64,000 bases of DNA from Cloeon dipterum (lineage: Eukaryota > Arthropoda > Insecta > Ephemeroptera > Baetidae): the NCBI RefSeq assembly GCF_949628265.1, contig NC_088788.1:36070335-36134334 (forward strand), read 5' to 3'. The notes beneath the pieces were generated by a model. That model was not told the DNA's origin. It ran no database searches and saw only the letters and a program-made list of their open reading frames with translations. Positions 21,242 to 31,995 of the stretch are shown here, one piece after another (position 1 is the first letter of the stretch; every line of letters begins with the position of its first letter). The position numbers were made by a program, and so were the translations under genes.

Positions 21242-24200
21242 GGGCCACCACCTCGGCGCGGCCGCACCGATTACAAAAGCCGCCCCACCTGGCCTGGCTG
21301 TAGGAAATCAGGCGAAATAGCCACCCACCACGTGCTGCGTGCCGGCGAATTCCAGCATCGGCGTGAGAGCAATTAGTGCCGTCTTTGCTTACGCGAGTCC
21401 ATAAATATTTTCTCAATTTCGCACACTCCCATTTTCCGAAATTGCTGCTTCCTCGTCTCATTCGCACAATTGACGTCTCCGCCACGGTGATTTACGACTG
21501 CAATTAAATCGATTTTGTAAAAAAGAGAAATAATGAATTACGTGCTCTGTTACGCTTCACAACAGTTTGTTAAGGTCACTGCTGTTGGCAGAAAGAGCGC
21601 CGCGCTAAAGTCTAGTCTCCACTTATTTCATTTCTTTTATGCCACGTTTGATTTCCTTTTCACTAAGTTTCCGATGCAAGGTCGTGCTGCTATTGTTCTC
21701 CGACATCATCTTTTTGCTCCCTTTTTTCAGTGAGCGGAACCGAAATTAAAACATTGAATAGCAGAAATTAAGAAATAAATTGTTTAAGTTGGTAAAAAAA
21801 ATCGTATTTTTTATCATTTTTAATGGATTCCAGTTATAGATGCTAATTGTTTCCACATATTCTACTGCGCAGCTTCATTTAAGCAGGAACTTGGGTGAGA
21901 ACCTGGTCCAGCCTTGTAGAAAAATCGAAAAGACAATTAAAACTAATTGCCCTTGCTCAATATACTATCACATTTAATTTCAAATTGCGCACAAGAAATT
22001 GGTAACCTCAACGCTTGCTTGGATCTCTCTCCAGCCCGATCGGTGCAATTCTAAACAATATTATTTGCTCAATTTCGGGTGTAAGGGAAATTTTACAATT
22101 GAATTTACCGAGCAACATTTGGCAATAAAACTTAATTGATTAATAAAAAAACTAGAGAGGTCTTGAATTTTGGCAGTTATATTTGGAAAAAAAATTGCAG
22201 TAAAAATGAATGAGTGTTCAAGGTCCAAGAGCACTTTTTGCGAAGCAATCAAGTAAAACCTGGCAATCCGTCGTCTTTAAAACGCTACTTAGCCAGTGCC
22301 AACGGAAATATGCACTCACTTGGAACAAAAGAAATCGTCACTTTGGCCATGACATTCCACACTTACCAGTCATTTAATTCTTACGAGTGTAAAATTAGGT
22401 GAGAGACTGTCATTCACAGATTATTGGCTACGCAGAGGGCTCTTGCACAATTTTTATGTCATTGGATCCGCAAAAAAAAACTCTGATCGAAAAATTCGAC
22501 CGGCCAAGGAATTCCAGAGCCCATCCTGATGCGCCGGTTTAATTGAGAAAATGAATACAATAATACGTTGCCTTCTATTTATGTTTGGAAGTACCAAGAA
22601 CATCATTATAATGTTCATGGGAGCGATCTTGAATATCAAGAGCCAACGACCCTTTGTGAGAAATCCAACTACGCATCGTCTATTCTAATTCAACTCGCTC
22701 GTTCCATCCGAAATCGAGCAAACAATGCAAGGAAAAATGTTAAGTGCGTGGTTTCCGACGAAAATCCTATTTACGAAAATGCAAGTCAATGGCACCAAGG
22801 TCGGCCGAATGAAATGCACCAACTAATAATACGACCAACCGGCACCTAGATGATTATTGAAAGAGAAAGTTTCATAAGAATGGTGTGTGTTTCTTTTTAC
22901 GCTCGTCCGTCGAGCCAGAGGCGAGACCGTCACGCTCCAACGTAAATACTGGCGCTTTTTTCTTCATAAAACACCGACCAAGAGTTATATCATCATCTCG
23001 CTCTTGAAATAAATGCTGCACTTTCCTACTTAATGCACGATAATCCGGCCGAAAGCACCTTATTAAGTCTGCGCGTTTTTTGCGTAAAGGGTGCACGCAG
23101 TTTGTTGCAGAACTAATGAGATTTCTATTTCTAAGAGGCTGCATTCGCTCTGATGAACTTCGACAGGAAATTGGCTGAAACGATGTACGCGCAATAGCAC
23201 ATTTTTTTCGGATGATGGCTTCTCCTTGACATGATCATAAATTGCATAGTTGTATAAGCAATTCACTTTATCGTATGAAATTTACGATTTTTTTCTGGAT
23301 TTGGCAGAAAAATGTTAAGATTAATTTATCGATTTTTTTTTTAATTAGTTGAGATTGCATGACTCCCAAGGAGATTTTACCTCTAAAATTCATTTAATTG
23401 ATAAATTCTTAAACTTCTATTAAGTTTTGCTACCGAATTTCCAGGGATGAGACTAATAATCTCACAGGTAAATTATCTTGTCTGCCAACATTGTATTGTC
23501 TTTTACAATTACTTTCTATCAGCGCCAACCCATTTGATACCCTTTGCGGTAGCTGGCTAAATTTGCGGTTGACTAGATGAATTACTGAATAACAAAGCGG
23601 CGTGAGCGCTGGGAAATAATCACATTCGTCCATGGCCTTGCATGATTGTGGCTTTTGGTATTCTCGCAATTATCAACTGCAAAATCGTGCGGCAGGCGAA
23701 TAATAATCAGGAAATTGATTCCAATAAAATTTGGCGCGGGTGTGCCTGATGCTGTGTCGTGTGCTCGCGATCTGCACAGCCTCATTCAATCGCGTGTGCA
23801 TTTATTAGCGTTTGGCATGAGAAGGAACTGTGAGGTGTAATTTTAGCAGTCGTGATCTACCATTCAAAACAACACCACATGGCTTGTGATGCTGGGAATA
23901 TTAAGAAATGGAATCATGTATGCTCATGATTGAGAACCTTAGACTAATGCGATTTTTCTCTTTGTTGAAATGATTGAAGTGTATGAATCGGCCTTGATAT
24001 TTAAGTATGGGTGTGGTGTACGTTATGACCGTCATGACAAAAATAAACTATATGGTACTATTATCGTTTTCCTTGGTGTTTTTGTTAAAAAATTAAATTA
24101 ACCAATTTTTCCGGGTTTTCAAGTATTGTATACACGCCTAAATCTCAGCATCTATTTGATAGATTTTCAAAAACCACACACCACTGGACTAATCTTAACC

Positions 24201-24906
24201 TCCCCTAAATAGCCATAGCAGTCTAAGTGTGCCAACCCTTCTACCTACTTTTTGCACCCTAAAAACGGAATATTGTGAAAAATTCAAAATTTTGATATTT
24301 GCAACTCAATGCGCAACGAACATAAGTTCTTATCACCCTTAAACCCCTTCAGTTCACTATGGGACGTGAAGACGAGTCGAAAGGTACGCAGTTTTTGTGG
24401 TTGTGACTCTTAGAGAACCTGAGATTCAGTTGACACCATTTTTTAACTAACGCAAAAGAGATTTTCCCCCAAATCTCGGCTTCTAAGCATCAGATTTAAA
24501 AAAACTGCTCACCGTTTGACTCGTCATAATCTCCCCTAGATTTCTAAAACAGTCTTACCCTTCAAATCCTTTTCCATATCCCATCTGAAATGCTGGAATT
24601 CATTTTTATCAATCCAATCAATCTCAACCCTTGAATAAAAGTGCTTACCACACCAAGATTAGTTTAAATTATGTATTCAATTTTTTGCAGCGTGATTTAC
24701 TCTTTATTAGCGTTTTTCCTACTAATCTTAAACTGGTGCGCATGACACCACTCTCTGGTAAGCTGAGAAATTTTAATATTCAGAGACTTTTTCTCTTGTT
24801 TTGACAGCAGATGCTTAGCAACGTAATTTCAACTAAACACTGAGCTAACATCCTGCATTTTCATTTTCTTCACGCGACCACTGAACGCTACAGAAGTGGC
24901 GCAGCC
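21242..24906. other. Intergenic region between CPR-1 and the odorant receptor
   Basis: About 3.7 kb of AT-rich sequence upstream of two divergently transcribed genes, so it probably contains regulatory DNA for both. A family B-like repeat occupies about 24165-24600. Open frames of up to 93 codons show no recognisable domain. Confidence 0.5.
24165..24600. repeat. Family B-related repeat
   Basis: Inner-arm words of family B occur in both orientations: CTTAACCTCCCCTAAATAGC, then GACGAGTCGAAAGGTACGCA and GAACCTGAGATT, and again AATCTCGGCTTCTAAGCATC and CATAATCTCCCCTAGATT. Rearranged and diverged; no ends visible. Confidence 0.55.
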
Positions 24907-26398
24907 ATGCCGGGCTTTGGATATGCTCCCTCGATCTCGTGGTGGCAATTTAAGGAGTCCTTTTCTAAACAGAAGACTTACATCTTGTTTTTCCTGGAAG
25001 CCTGTGCATTTCTCTTGCAGTTTTTCACCCTTTCCCTGATCATTGTTCATGTTTGGAATGCACCACTGACACGCAAGAGCCTCATAGATGTTGCGTTCAT
25101 AGCGACAGTAAGCGCCACTACCCTGCATCGCCGAGCATACTTTTTCGTAAACGCAGAAAAGTTGACAAACCTCGTGAATACTATGATGAGTAAGATCCGT
25201 CTCTATTTTTCATTCTATTTAATCTCACACTGGACGCAGTGGAGCCGGTGATGGAAAACGCTGGGTTTAGTTTCGACCAGAAAATGGTCAGAAAGGAAAC
25301 GGAAGTCAAGATCCGCCAATACAGCTATACCTTCCGGACGATTCGGCTTCTTTTGAATGGCGCAAGCTTTATTATGCCCTTCATTTTCGCGTAGGCACTC
25401 AATGCTAAATGATAAGAAAATTCCTCTCATGCTGTTGGTATTTCAGATCATTCCCTTCAGTAGCGTCATCTGAGGACGTTCCTACAATATGTGGCCGACA
25501 TGTGTTCTTTAAAATGTATTGGTTCCATAAAAAACTCGGTTTAATGGAATACATTCTCATCCTTTTTATTCAAGGTGGGTACAAAATTAAAATCTCAGTA
25601 AGTTTCAATAAATTTGTGTTCAGCTTTCACGATAGCGATGAATTTGATAAGCTCGATGTCCGTGGATTCGTTCGTCTACAGCGTGTACATTTCGCAAGCA
25701 GAACGCGTGCGATTTTTGGAAAGTATCACGTGCAGGGCTTTGCTGCCCTCACCAACTGGCGCTCTAGACCTTACCACCAAAGACCTTAAGGCGTGGGTTG
25801 CCTATTACAGCCAAATGGAAAGCACTATCAAAGAAGCGGACGCGTTCATCGGACCACTCGTCTTGGTGCCTAATATATTTGGCCTGTTTTGCCTCCTCGT
25901 TTATGGCTTTGAGCTCTTTTTGGTATTTTTTTTTTACATAAATTTAGGATTTAGGAAATAATATTGTTTTAACAGCTGCAAAGTCCAAAATTAGTCTACG
26001 TGTCATTTCTGGTTGCCATCCAATTGCTCGGATACCACAATGCGGGTGAACTATTTATCAACAATGTAGGTTTTGCATGAAATTATCGTGATTACATTTT
26101 GGCTTACGTCTAATTTAAAGGCGGAGAGACTTGGCAGCACGCTGGCACTGATGCCTTTAAAGAGTGACGAAGGAATGGTTCCCGGAACCTACAAATCGAC
26201 CTTAATGATTTTGTCTAAATTATGCTGCAACAGTGAGTCCCTAAAGGGCTTCAGTGGAAGTGGCTACTTTAGGATTTCTCGCGAATTTGTTTCGCTGGTA
26301 AGTTTCTTAATTTCTAAATTGTAAATTCACAAACCCACTCTTGTAACAAGGTACTGATCGGAACAGCAGGATACTTGCTCGTCATTACACATATTTAG
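24907..26398 (+). CDS. Odorant receptor (7tm_6 family)
   Basis: Ligand-binding subunit of an insect odorant-gated cation channel, expected to pair with Orco in sensory neurons. Exons: 24907-25189, 25240-25390, 25447-25574, 25624-25922, 25976-26065, 26121-26297, 26351-26398, separated by introns of only 49-56 nt. Phase is consistent throughout and gives 391 residues, the usual length. Seven hydrophobic segments can be placed. The C-terminal pattern is typical of the family: AERLGSTLALMPL, then STLMILSKL, then FRISREFVSL and a final hydrophobic helix ending at the stop. The family's usual LYxxxW tryptophan is absent. The start is the first ATG of the open frame. A poly(A) signal lies at 26479-26484. 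The gene lies inside the cuticle cluster, convergent with CPR-2. The sub-family is not determined. Confidence 0.88.
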
Positions 26399-26627
26399 GA
26401 GTCCGAGTGTCATGCTAGTTTTTGGAGACTTTAAGTTTGTACGAATTTCATGCGTTTGTTTCAATTCTTGATAAATTTAATAAAAAAACGAGATATTTAT
26501 TTTTTCTAAAAACTTTAATAAGAACTTAGAGTAGATACAAAATTGATTGAAGAAGTTTGGGCATGGAGATAACATGAGAATGACTTAAATAGGATGATCA
26601 ACGCGCATTTTTCTTAATTAAAAAAAA

Positions 26628-27956
26628 TCATAGCCTGAATCCGGCTGCCTCTTCTCCTCCGCCGAAACCTGCGTCCTCGTCGCCAAAGCCGGCCGAGTAG
26701 AAGTTCTTGTGAACGACGGCCGGTGCGGCCTTCTTGCTGGGCGCAGGGTGCTTGTTGACGCCGGTCTTGTGAACGGTGGCGTGGAATCCGGTCTTGGAGT
26801 CGGCGTGGTAGTGCACGGTGCGCAGCGAGCCGTCAGGTTCGACCAGACTGTACAGCCCTTTCACCACGCCACCCTCACGTGCTTCCCACTGCTTCTTGAG
26901 GTCGCCAGTGTGCGGGTCGCTGACCGTGTACTCAAATTTGTACGATGGCTTGTGGTTGTCCTGGAGTCACAGAGGAAAGAGTCAAATCGGGACTGGGATT
27001 TTTAATTACAAAAGCCATGCAGATATTTTTGGTTATTTAGCCAGTTGTCAGTTGTTTTTGTCGTTTGAATTTGTGAGTCAATTTTTTTGTAAAGAGAACT
27101 AATCATGTCGTCAGCTGTCGTCTGTAAATTAAAATGAGACCGAATGAAACTGTATAATTCCTCGTGTCGTCCACATACATAAAAATGAAACGAGCATAAG
27201 TGGTTTTGCACGATTTACCGCGTGCGTTAACCTTCAATCAGTCCGATGTGAACTTTTTAGTGCGGCAAAAACCTTAACTAGTCCTCGTGCGGGTGGATAT
27301 CAGGGTCGTGAGCAGGTCGTATTTTGAGAATGTGATTTGCATACCTCCTCGATTGCGTGATGTGCCGAGAGGGCTTCGTAGCCCTTCTTGCTGCCGCCGC
27401 CCCCGGCTTGTTCGCCGCCCGCCTGACCGTCCTTCTTCAGGTATGAGCCGAAGCTTGGAGGGTAAGCGTGACAAGCGGCGACCGCCAACAGAAGGCACAC
27501 TGCCTGTGGAACAGAACATACAACCGTTACCGCTAATTTTCGTGTTTACTTTTTATAGTGTTTTGGTCTTGAATTTTTGTATAGCCTCTGCTTTGACCTC
27601 AGAGTGGATAACGTGACCACAGGGGATCTTGGTCCAATCTTTTCATCTCCCCGAAATGAGGATTTGATTTAAAAACCAGAAACTTTTCCGTTAAGTCGCT
27701 ATAAAGGTGCGGAAACCAGCAAGTGTTCCTACCAGCCCCCTGAGCTATTCTAATCATTTTTGCCATCCTGAAATGCTTAAAAACTGCCTTCAAAATGCGA
27801 AACAACGGGTTGGTAAATTTTGAATAGTAATAAATGTGGGATAACCATTTAAATTATTAATTTTACAAACTTCTTTGTGGTTTGAGAAGACAAAATTAAA
27901 AGAAAATCAAATTGTAAATAATTCAAATTCACCTGTACTTGATGGGATGCGTTCAT
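26628..27956 (-). CDS. CPR-2, divergent RR-2 cuticle protein with Gly-rich N-terminus
   Basis: Exons 27933-27956, 27345-27503 and 26628-26960; 171 residues. A signal peptide ends near ACHA. It is followed by a basic, Gly-rich linker (KKDGQAGGEQAGGGGSKKG) unlike the other members. The RR-2 domain is diverged: [12 protein letters not shown], then KKQWEAREGGVVKG in place of the usual KSQ and RDGD, then VEPDGSLRTVHYHADSKTGF. The tail is short with GFGDEDAGFGGGEE, acidic and Gly-rich, in place of AAPA repeats. A poly(A) signal lies at 26496-26501, about 12 bp from the oppositely oriented signal of the odorant receptor gene. Confidence 0.92.
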
Positions 27957-28004
27957 GACTGCTGTAGTAAGTGTGTTGTGAAGGTCAGGGACAAACGTGG
28001 CTGC

Positions 28005-28011
28005 ATTTATA
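28005..28011 (-). promoter_or_regulatory. TATA box of CPR-2
   Basis: TATAAAT on the - strand, about 49 bp before the ATG at 27956. Confidence 0.7.
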
Positions 28012-28599
28012 CTCGGAATCGGCTCGCAGGGGGAGTGCGTTCTGCTCCAGGGAAAGCTGTTTGATCCGCTTTCTTTTTCATCTGCACGCGCGTCGCATCT
28101 CCGCGATGCTATTATAATTGGGCTCAGCCTGTTTGACCAGTGCGATATTGCACTTGCAGGAAAATATCTCTGAATACTCGAATTTCTCTTCTGAGATGAT
28201 ATTAAGTGCCAATGCCCCTTGCATCTCGCTCTCGGGGATTTTCCTTTATAGAGCGCGGATGATTTGGACCACGTTTCAATCGGCTGTCATCGAAAGTTCA
28301 AGGGTATACTCGCTCAGCGGAAACCGGTCTCAACTATAATCAAAAGTGAATGAATTGCCGTGCGATTCTGGACTGCTAATTACCTCGTTTGGACATAGCG
28401 GTACTAATTGGCTTTTGTAATCTTGGTGATCAAGCTAGAAAAGCGGGATTGGTAATCCAAATTTCGCAAGGAATTTATGATATTTCCAGGCATTTGAAAA
28501 TGCTCCGATAGTTTTGTTTCAAAAGTTTCCAACGCCTTGGTAGCACTCATTTCTCAATTTTCGTTTTGATTATCTCAACATGAATTACATTTAAAATCA

Positions 28600-28815
28600 A
28601 GTGCGATAGACTTTGGAAGCTATCAGGTTGCTCAGGAACGAGATTTTAGTCATATCAGAGTGTTTCCTGATGGCTTCAAAAGCATCGGATTGCACATATT
28701 CTAAAAGCTCTCGACTTGACAGTTCCAAATGTGTGCAAATCTCGCAATTTGAACTAATACAGAGCCCAGCCGGCGTCGGTAAAGTATCGCTACACATGGT
28801 AATTAAGTGATATCG
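28600..28815 (-). repeat. Family A fold-back fragment
   Basis: The centre and one arm of family A in reverse orientation: TTGGAAGCTATCAGGTTGCT and CGAGATTTTAG, then CTGATGGCTTCAAAAGCATC, AAAGCTCTCGACTTGACAG, ACAGAGCCC and a block near CGGCGTCGGTAAAG. The outer GGCGTCAGGGTAG terminus is missing. Confidence 0.7.
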
Positions 28816-29249
28816 ATAATGTTTTTGAGACATTCAAGAGATAAATTTAAGTAAAAAACATTGAAAATTAAAAAAAAACTAAACGTCTTTTCCCTCTTTA
28901 CACACCAAGACAAATTTATGCTTCGTTCTCTGCAGAGAAGCAACACCGGTTGCATACGCTAGAGGCATGATGAAAGCGAAAGCAGTATAGTTGGCATTTC
29001 ATTTTGCTAACAACTGCAACAAATTATTCACCGCTGTAAATTCATGACCGGATGATGTTTTTCTTTACTTAAAATAGTGAAATGGCAATTTTTCAGTGCT
29101 TAACTCGTTTACAATATTTTAAACAAGAATAAATCTTAATTAATGCCGGCGTTTGGATTTTTGGTTTTTATAATTTGTGTGTTCAGTATTCAAATAAAGT
29201 AAATAATTGTTTACATGATTAAAATCTTTTATTTCACTAGAAGGTAAAT

Positions 29250-29500
29250 TTAGCTAATAATTCGCACACCGTTGGAAAGATCACGAAGAGAGGGATTGAA
29301 ATCAAGCGAACAATAATTTAATTTTTCGGGAATTTCGGCAAAATGTAAAATTCATTTAATTACTGCACATTGCATATATGTAGGTAATCTGTTGCTAAAT
29401 TTTACAAAAGATAAACTTGATGAACTTCTGTTTACAGTCAACAATGCGAAATGTTCCTAATTGTTGGCATGTAAAGCTCTATAATTCATACTTGCATATT
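29250..29500 (+). repeat. Family C fragment
   Basis: Contains GATTGAAATCAAGCGAACAA, CTGTTGCTAAATTTTACAAA and GTCAACAATGCGAAAT in the order seen at 19990-20165, followed by GTAAAGCTCTATAATTC. The upstream TTTGCATGC block is missing. Confidence 0.6.
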
Positions 29501-30423
29501 TTTTGGTTTAGGAAAGCGCGGTCATTGAGTGTTAATATGCTTTATCATTTATGGAGTGTCTCTCTGAATTTCATTCGTCGCGCAAAAGACTTTCCTCAAT
29601 TCAATGTCGAGAGAATAATCTCTCTTGAATACTTTCTAAGGAACACAAGCAATAATATGCGTGTGTGTCTCTTTTATTTTATGATTTATACTTGTCTCCA
29701 CGGTCACCGACGGACGATGTGAAACATATGCGGGCAGTTGGAAATCGAGAACAGGACAAGTGGGCCGGGTCCCTTTCCCAAACAAAATAAAAATCATAAT
29801 ATATGCAATTCGGCAATAGGACTGGCCAAAAATCTACGCAATTCGTCGCCAAATATGCGTCCGACACACGAATACCAAAAGTGCGACACAAAAAGTGAAA
29901 GGATTATCAAAACTTTCCATCGGGATCAGTGAAGCATGAAAACATTCATTCGTCATTACGGTAAAATAGGCTGGCGTAGTTAGTTTGCCGCAAAAAGAGA
30001 CCAAACTCATTTCCAGGAGTCCGCGGAAAAGGAAGTAGTGCAACGCGTAATTTCGACAGTTTGAATATTGAACACTTCGCTATATGACTAGGCTAACGGT
30101 TGGCATGTGCGTAATTTCACCGCTGCCGTCTTTCCTGTCGTGCCATAAAACCGACCATAATCTGCCGCGCCGGAACATATAAAAACGTTAATATAAATAA
30201 ATATTTCTGCCCCGCATGGTAAAAACTCTCACTGGTGAATACATTCTTTATTAGCTAACTTGGCATTACCTGAATGAATACATTGGTTGAAGAAAGTACC
30301 ATGCCGATATATCTCAGTTTTTTGGTCACTTCTCTTTATGTCAGTGAAATTCACAACAGGAATAAGTTTACGGGAAGATTTTGTAAAACCTTTATCTACT
30401 CACGGTGCAGTTTGAAAATAAGG

Positions 30424-30757
30424 CTTGTTTTGGATTCCTCTCGCTGAGCCCGTGACACCAAATTTGATGTTCAAGGTCACGATTAATTTGGTTTTTATTA
30501 TAAATTTAGGAAATGAGCTTTTAAGTTGTTCCATAACATTTCTGAGATTGTGTGAAAATTTCAGAGTGGTTCCCTCTTATGTTTTCGAAAAATTCCTCTC
30601 ACAAACTCGAAAAAGCACGAGTTTTCGTCTTTTTTGAGTTTTCCAAATTATTGAACCCCAAATCTCGGGTTTTAACCATCATAATTGCAAAAAACACCCA
30701 CCGTTAGAATCGGCTCGACCTCCCCTGACCAGCTGAATGGGTTCATCCTCTAGCTAA
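30424..30757 (+). repeat. Family B repeat, one arm
   Basis: Starts with TTTTGGATTCCTCTCGCTGA, the family B terminus, and runs through GTTCAAGGTCACG, AAATCTCGGGTTTTAACCAT and CCCCTGACCAGCTGAATGGG. The opposite arm is absent. Confidence 0.7.
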
Positions 30758-31082
30758 AAAATATTTTTAATGTTTCGCTCAGAAAATTGTTATCAAAATA
30801 AAGACTTCTGCTTTAATTATGTACATCAGTCACAGTGTCATTTGTAAAATTGAATGTTCACAATTAAATAAAAAGTAATAAATATTTTACAAAATTAAAA
30901 TTTATTCAAGAATTACAGACATTCAATAGTTTTTCGGCTCTGTCGCCGAATTCCGCGAGTCTTTAACATAGTCGGCTCTTCGCAAATGAAGAAATAATGA
31001 GATTTGTCTGAAGTATGTACAAATGAGGAGGAAAGTGCAGTGCGTGCGCGACACTGCTCGAGGTGATAAATGGCAATTAATT

Positions 31083-31910
31083 CTAGTAGTGGTGTCCGTA
31101 ATGCTGGGGGTGATGCGACTTGCCGGTCTTGTGCACGACGGCGTTGAATCCGTGGTGCTTGTCGGCGGTGTACTTGACGGTGCGGATGGTGCCGTCAGGG
31201 TCGTGCACGGTGTACTCGCCCTTGACAACGTCGCCGTCGCGCGTCTCCCACTGGTTCTTGAAGTCGCCGGTGTGCGGGTCGCTCACGGCGTAGTCAAAGT
31301 GGTACTTCGGATGCGCCTGTAAAAATTAATTTTGCATTCTTGATTATAGTTCATTGTGAAATTTAGCAACAGTTTATTTCTAAAATCAGGAACAGTTTAA
31401 TTTCCGATTTTGACAAATTTCTCGAAAAAGTTTGATCCCACTCTTTGCGATCTATCCAATAGTGTGGAAAACGTTCCAAAATTGTGAAATAAATCGTGGT
31501 TTTACAGTGATTGAGCCAATTTTCTCACGAATTTAATCGGCCATTTAGGAAAATCTAAGCTTTTCCTAATTTTTAAATAGTATTAATTGGAAAAAAAGGA
31601 TTTTTCATCTGATTAATTAAATTTGGAGGTGAACCAAGTCTGAGCACTTACATAGTAATCATAGAGCTGCTTGTGGCCGTGCTGCTCTTCATGTCCTCCG
31701 TAATATTGCGGGTGAGCGACAGCCAGAGCCGCAAAGGCGCTCAAGACAGCGAGAACCTGAGAAGATGCAAATCAAGCGTGAAACTCTTTGTTTGCTCATC
31801 TAACGAGCGGCGAGAAGACAACTTCAGCTCAATGCTCCAGTGGCGATGCAATTTTTTTGTTCAAAATCAGTTTGAGCAAAATCAAAATTTCTTACTTGGT
31901 AGGCACGCAT
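31083..31910 (-). CDS. CPR-3, short RR-2 cuticle protein with His-rich ends
   Basis: Exons 31896-31910 (M-R-A-Y-Q), 31652-31756 and 31083-31316; 117 residues, the shortest of the set. A signal peptide ends near AVA. It is followed by a His/Tyr/Gln-rich linker ([16 protein letters not shown]). The RR-2 domain runs from [17 protein letters not shown] through [14 protein letters not shown] and [14 protein letters not shown] to [11 protein letters not shown]. The protein then stops after a short His-rich tail ([10 protein letters not shown]), with none of the AAPA repeats. It shares the NQWE variant only with CPR-2 (KQWE), so these two form a subgroup. Its second intron (31317-31651) contains a family C repeat. 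A poly(A) signal lies at 30901-30906. Confidence 0.92.
31345..31600 (-). repeat. Family C repeat in a CPR-3 intron
   Basis: Reverse-orientation landmarks: GTGAAATTTAGCAACAGTTT, CCACTCTTTGCGATCTATCC, AAAATTGTGAAATAAATCGT and GGTTTTACAGT. It fills most of the intron between exons 2 and 3 of CPR-3. Confidence 0.65.
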
Positions 31911-31987
31911 GATGCTGAAGTGCTGGATGTATGCTCTTAGTGAGGTAGGGCTGCAGTCAGAATGTCCATATCGGTCGAGACGAGTTG

Positions 31988-31995
31988 CTTTTATA
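31988..31995 (-). promoter_or_regulatory. TATA box of CPR-3
   Basis: TATAAAAG on the - strand, 78 bp before the ATG at 31910. Confidence 0.7.

Larger units (their letters stand above)
28012..30900. other. Intergenic region with three repeats
   Basis: Between the CPR-2 promoter and the CPR-3 3' flank. It contains a family A fragment (28600-28815), a family C fragment (29250-29500) and a family B arm (30424-30757). No gene was recognised; open frames of 70-100 codons have no known domain. Confidence 0.6.
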
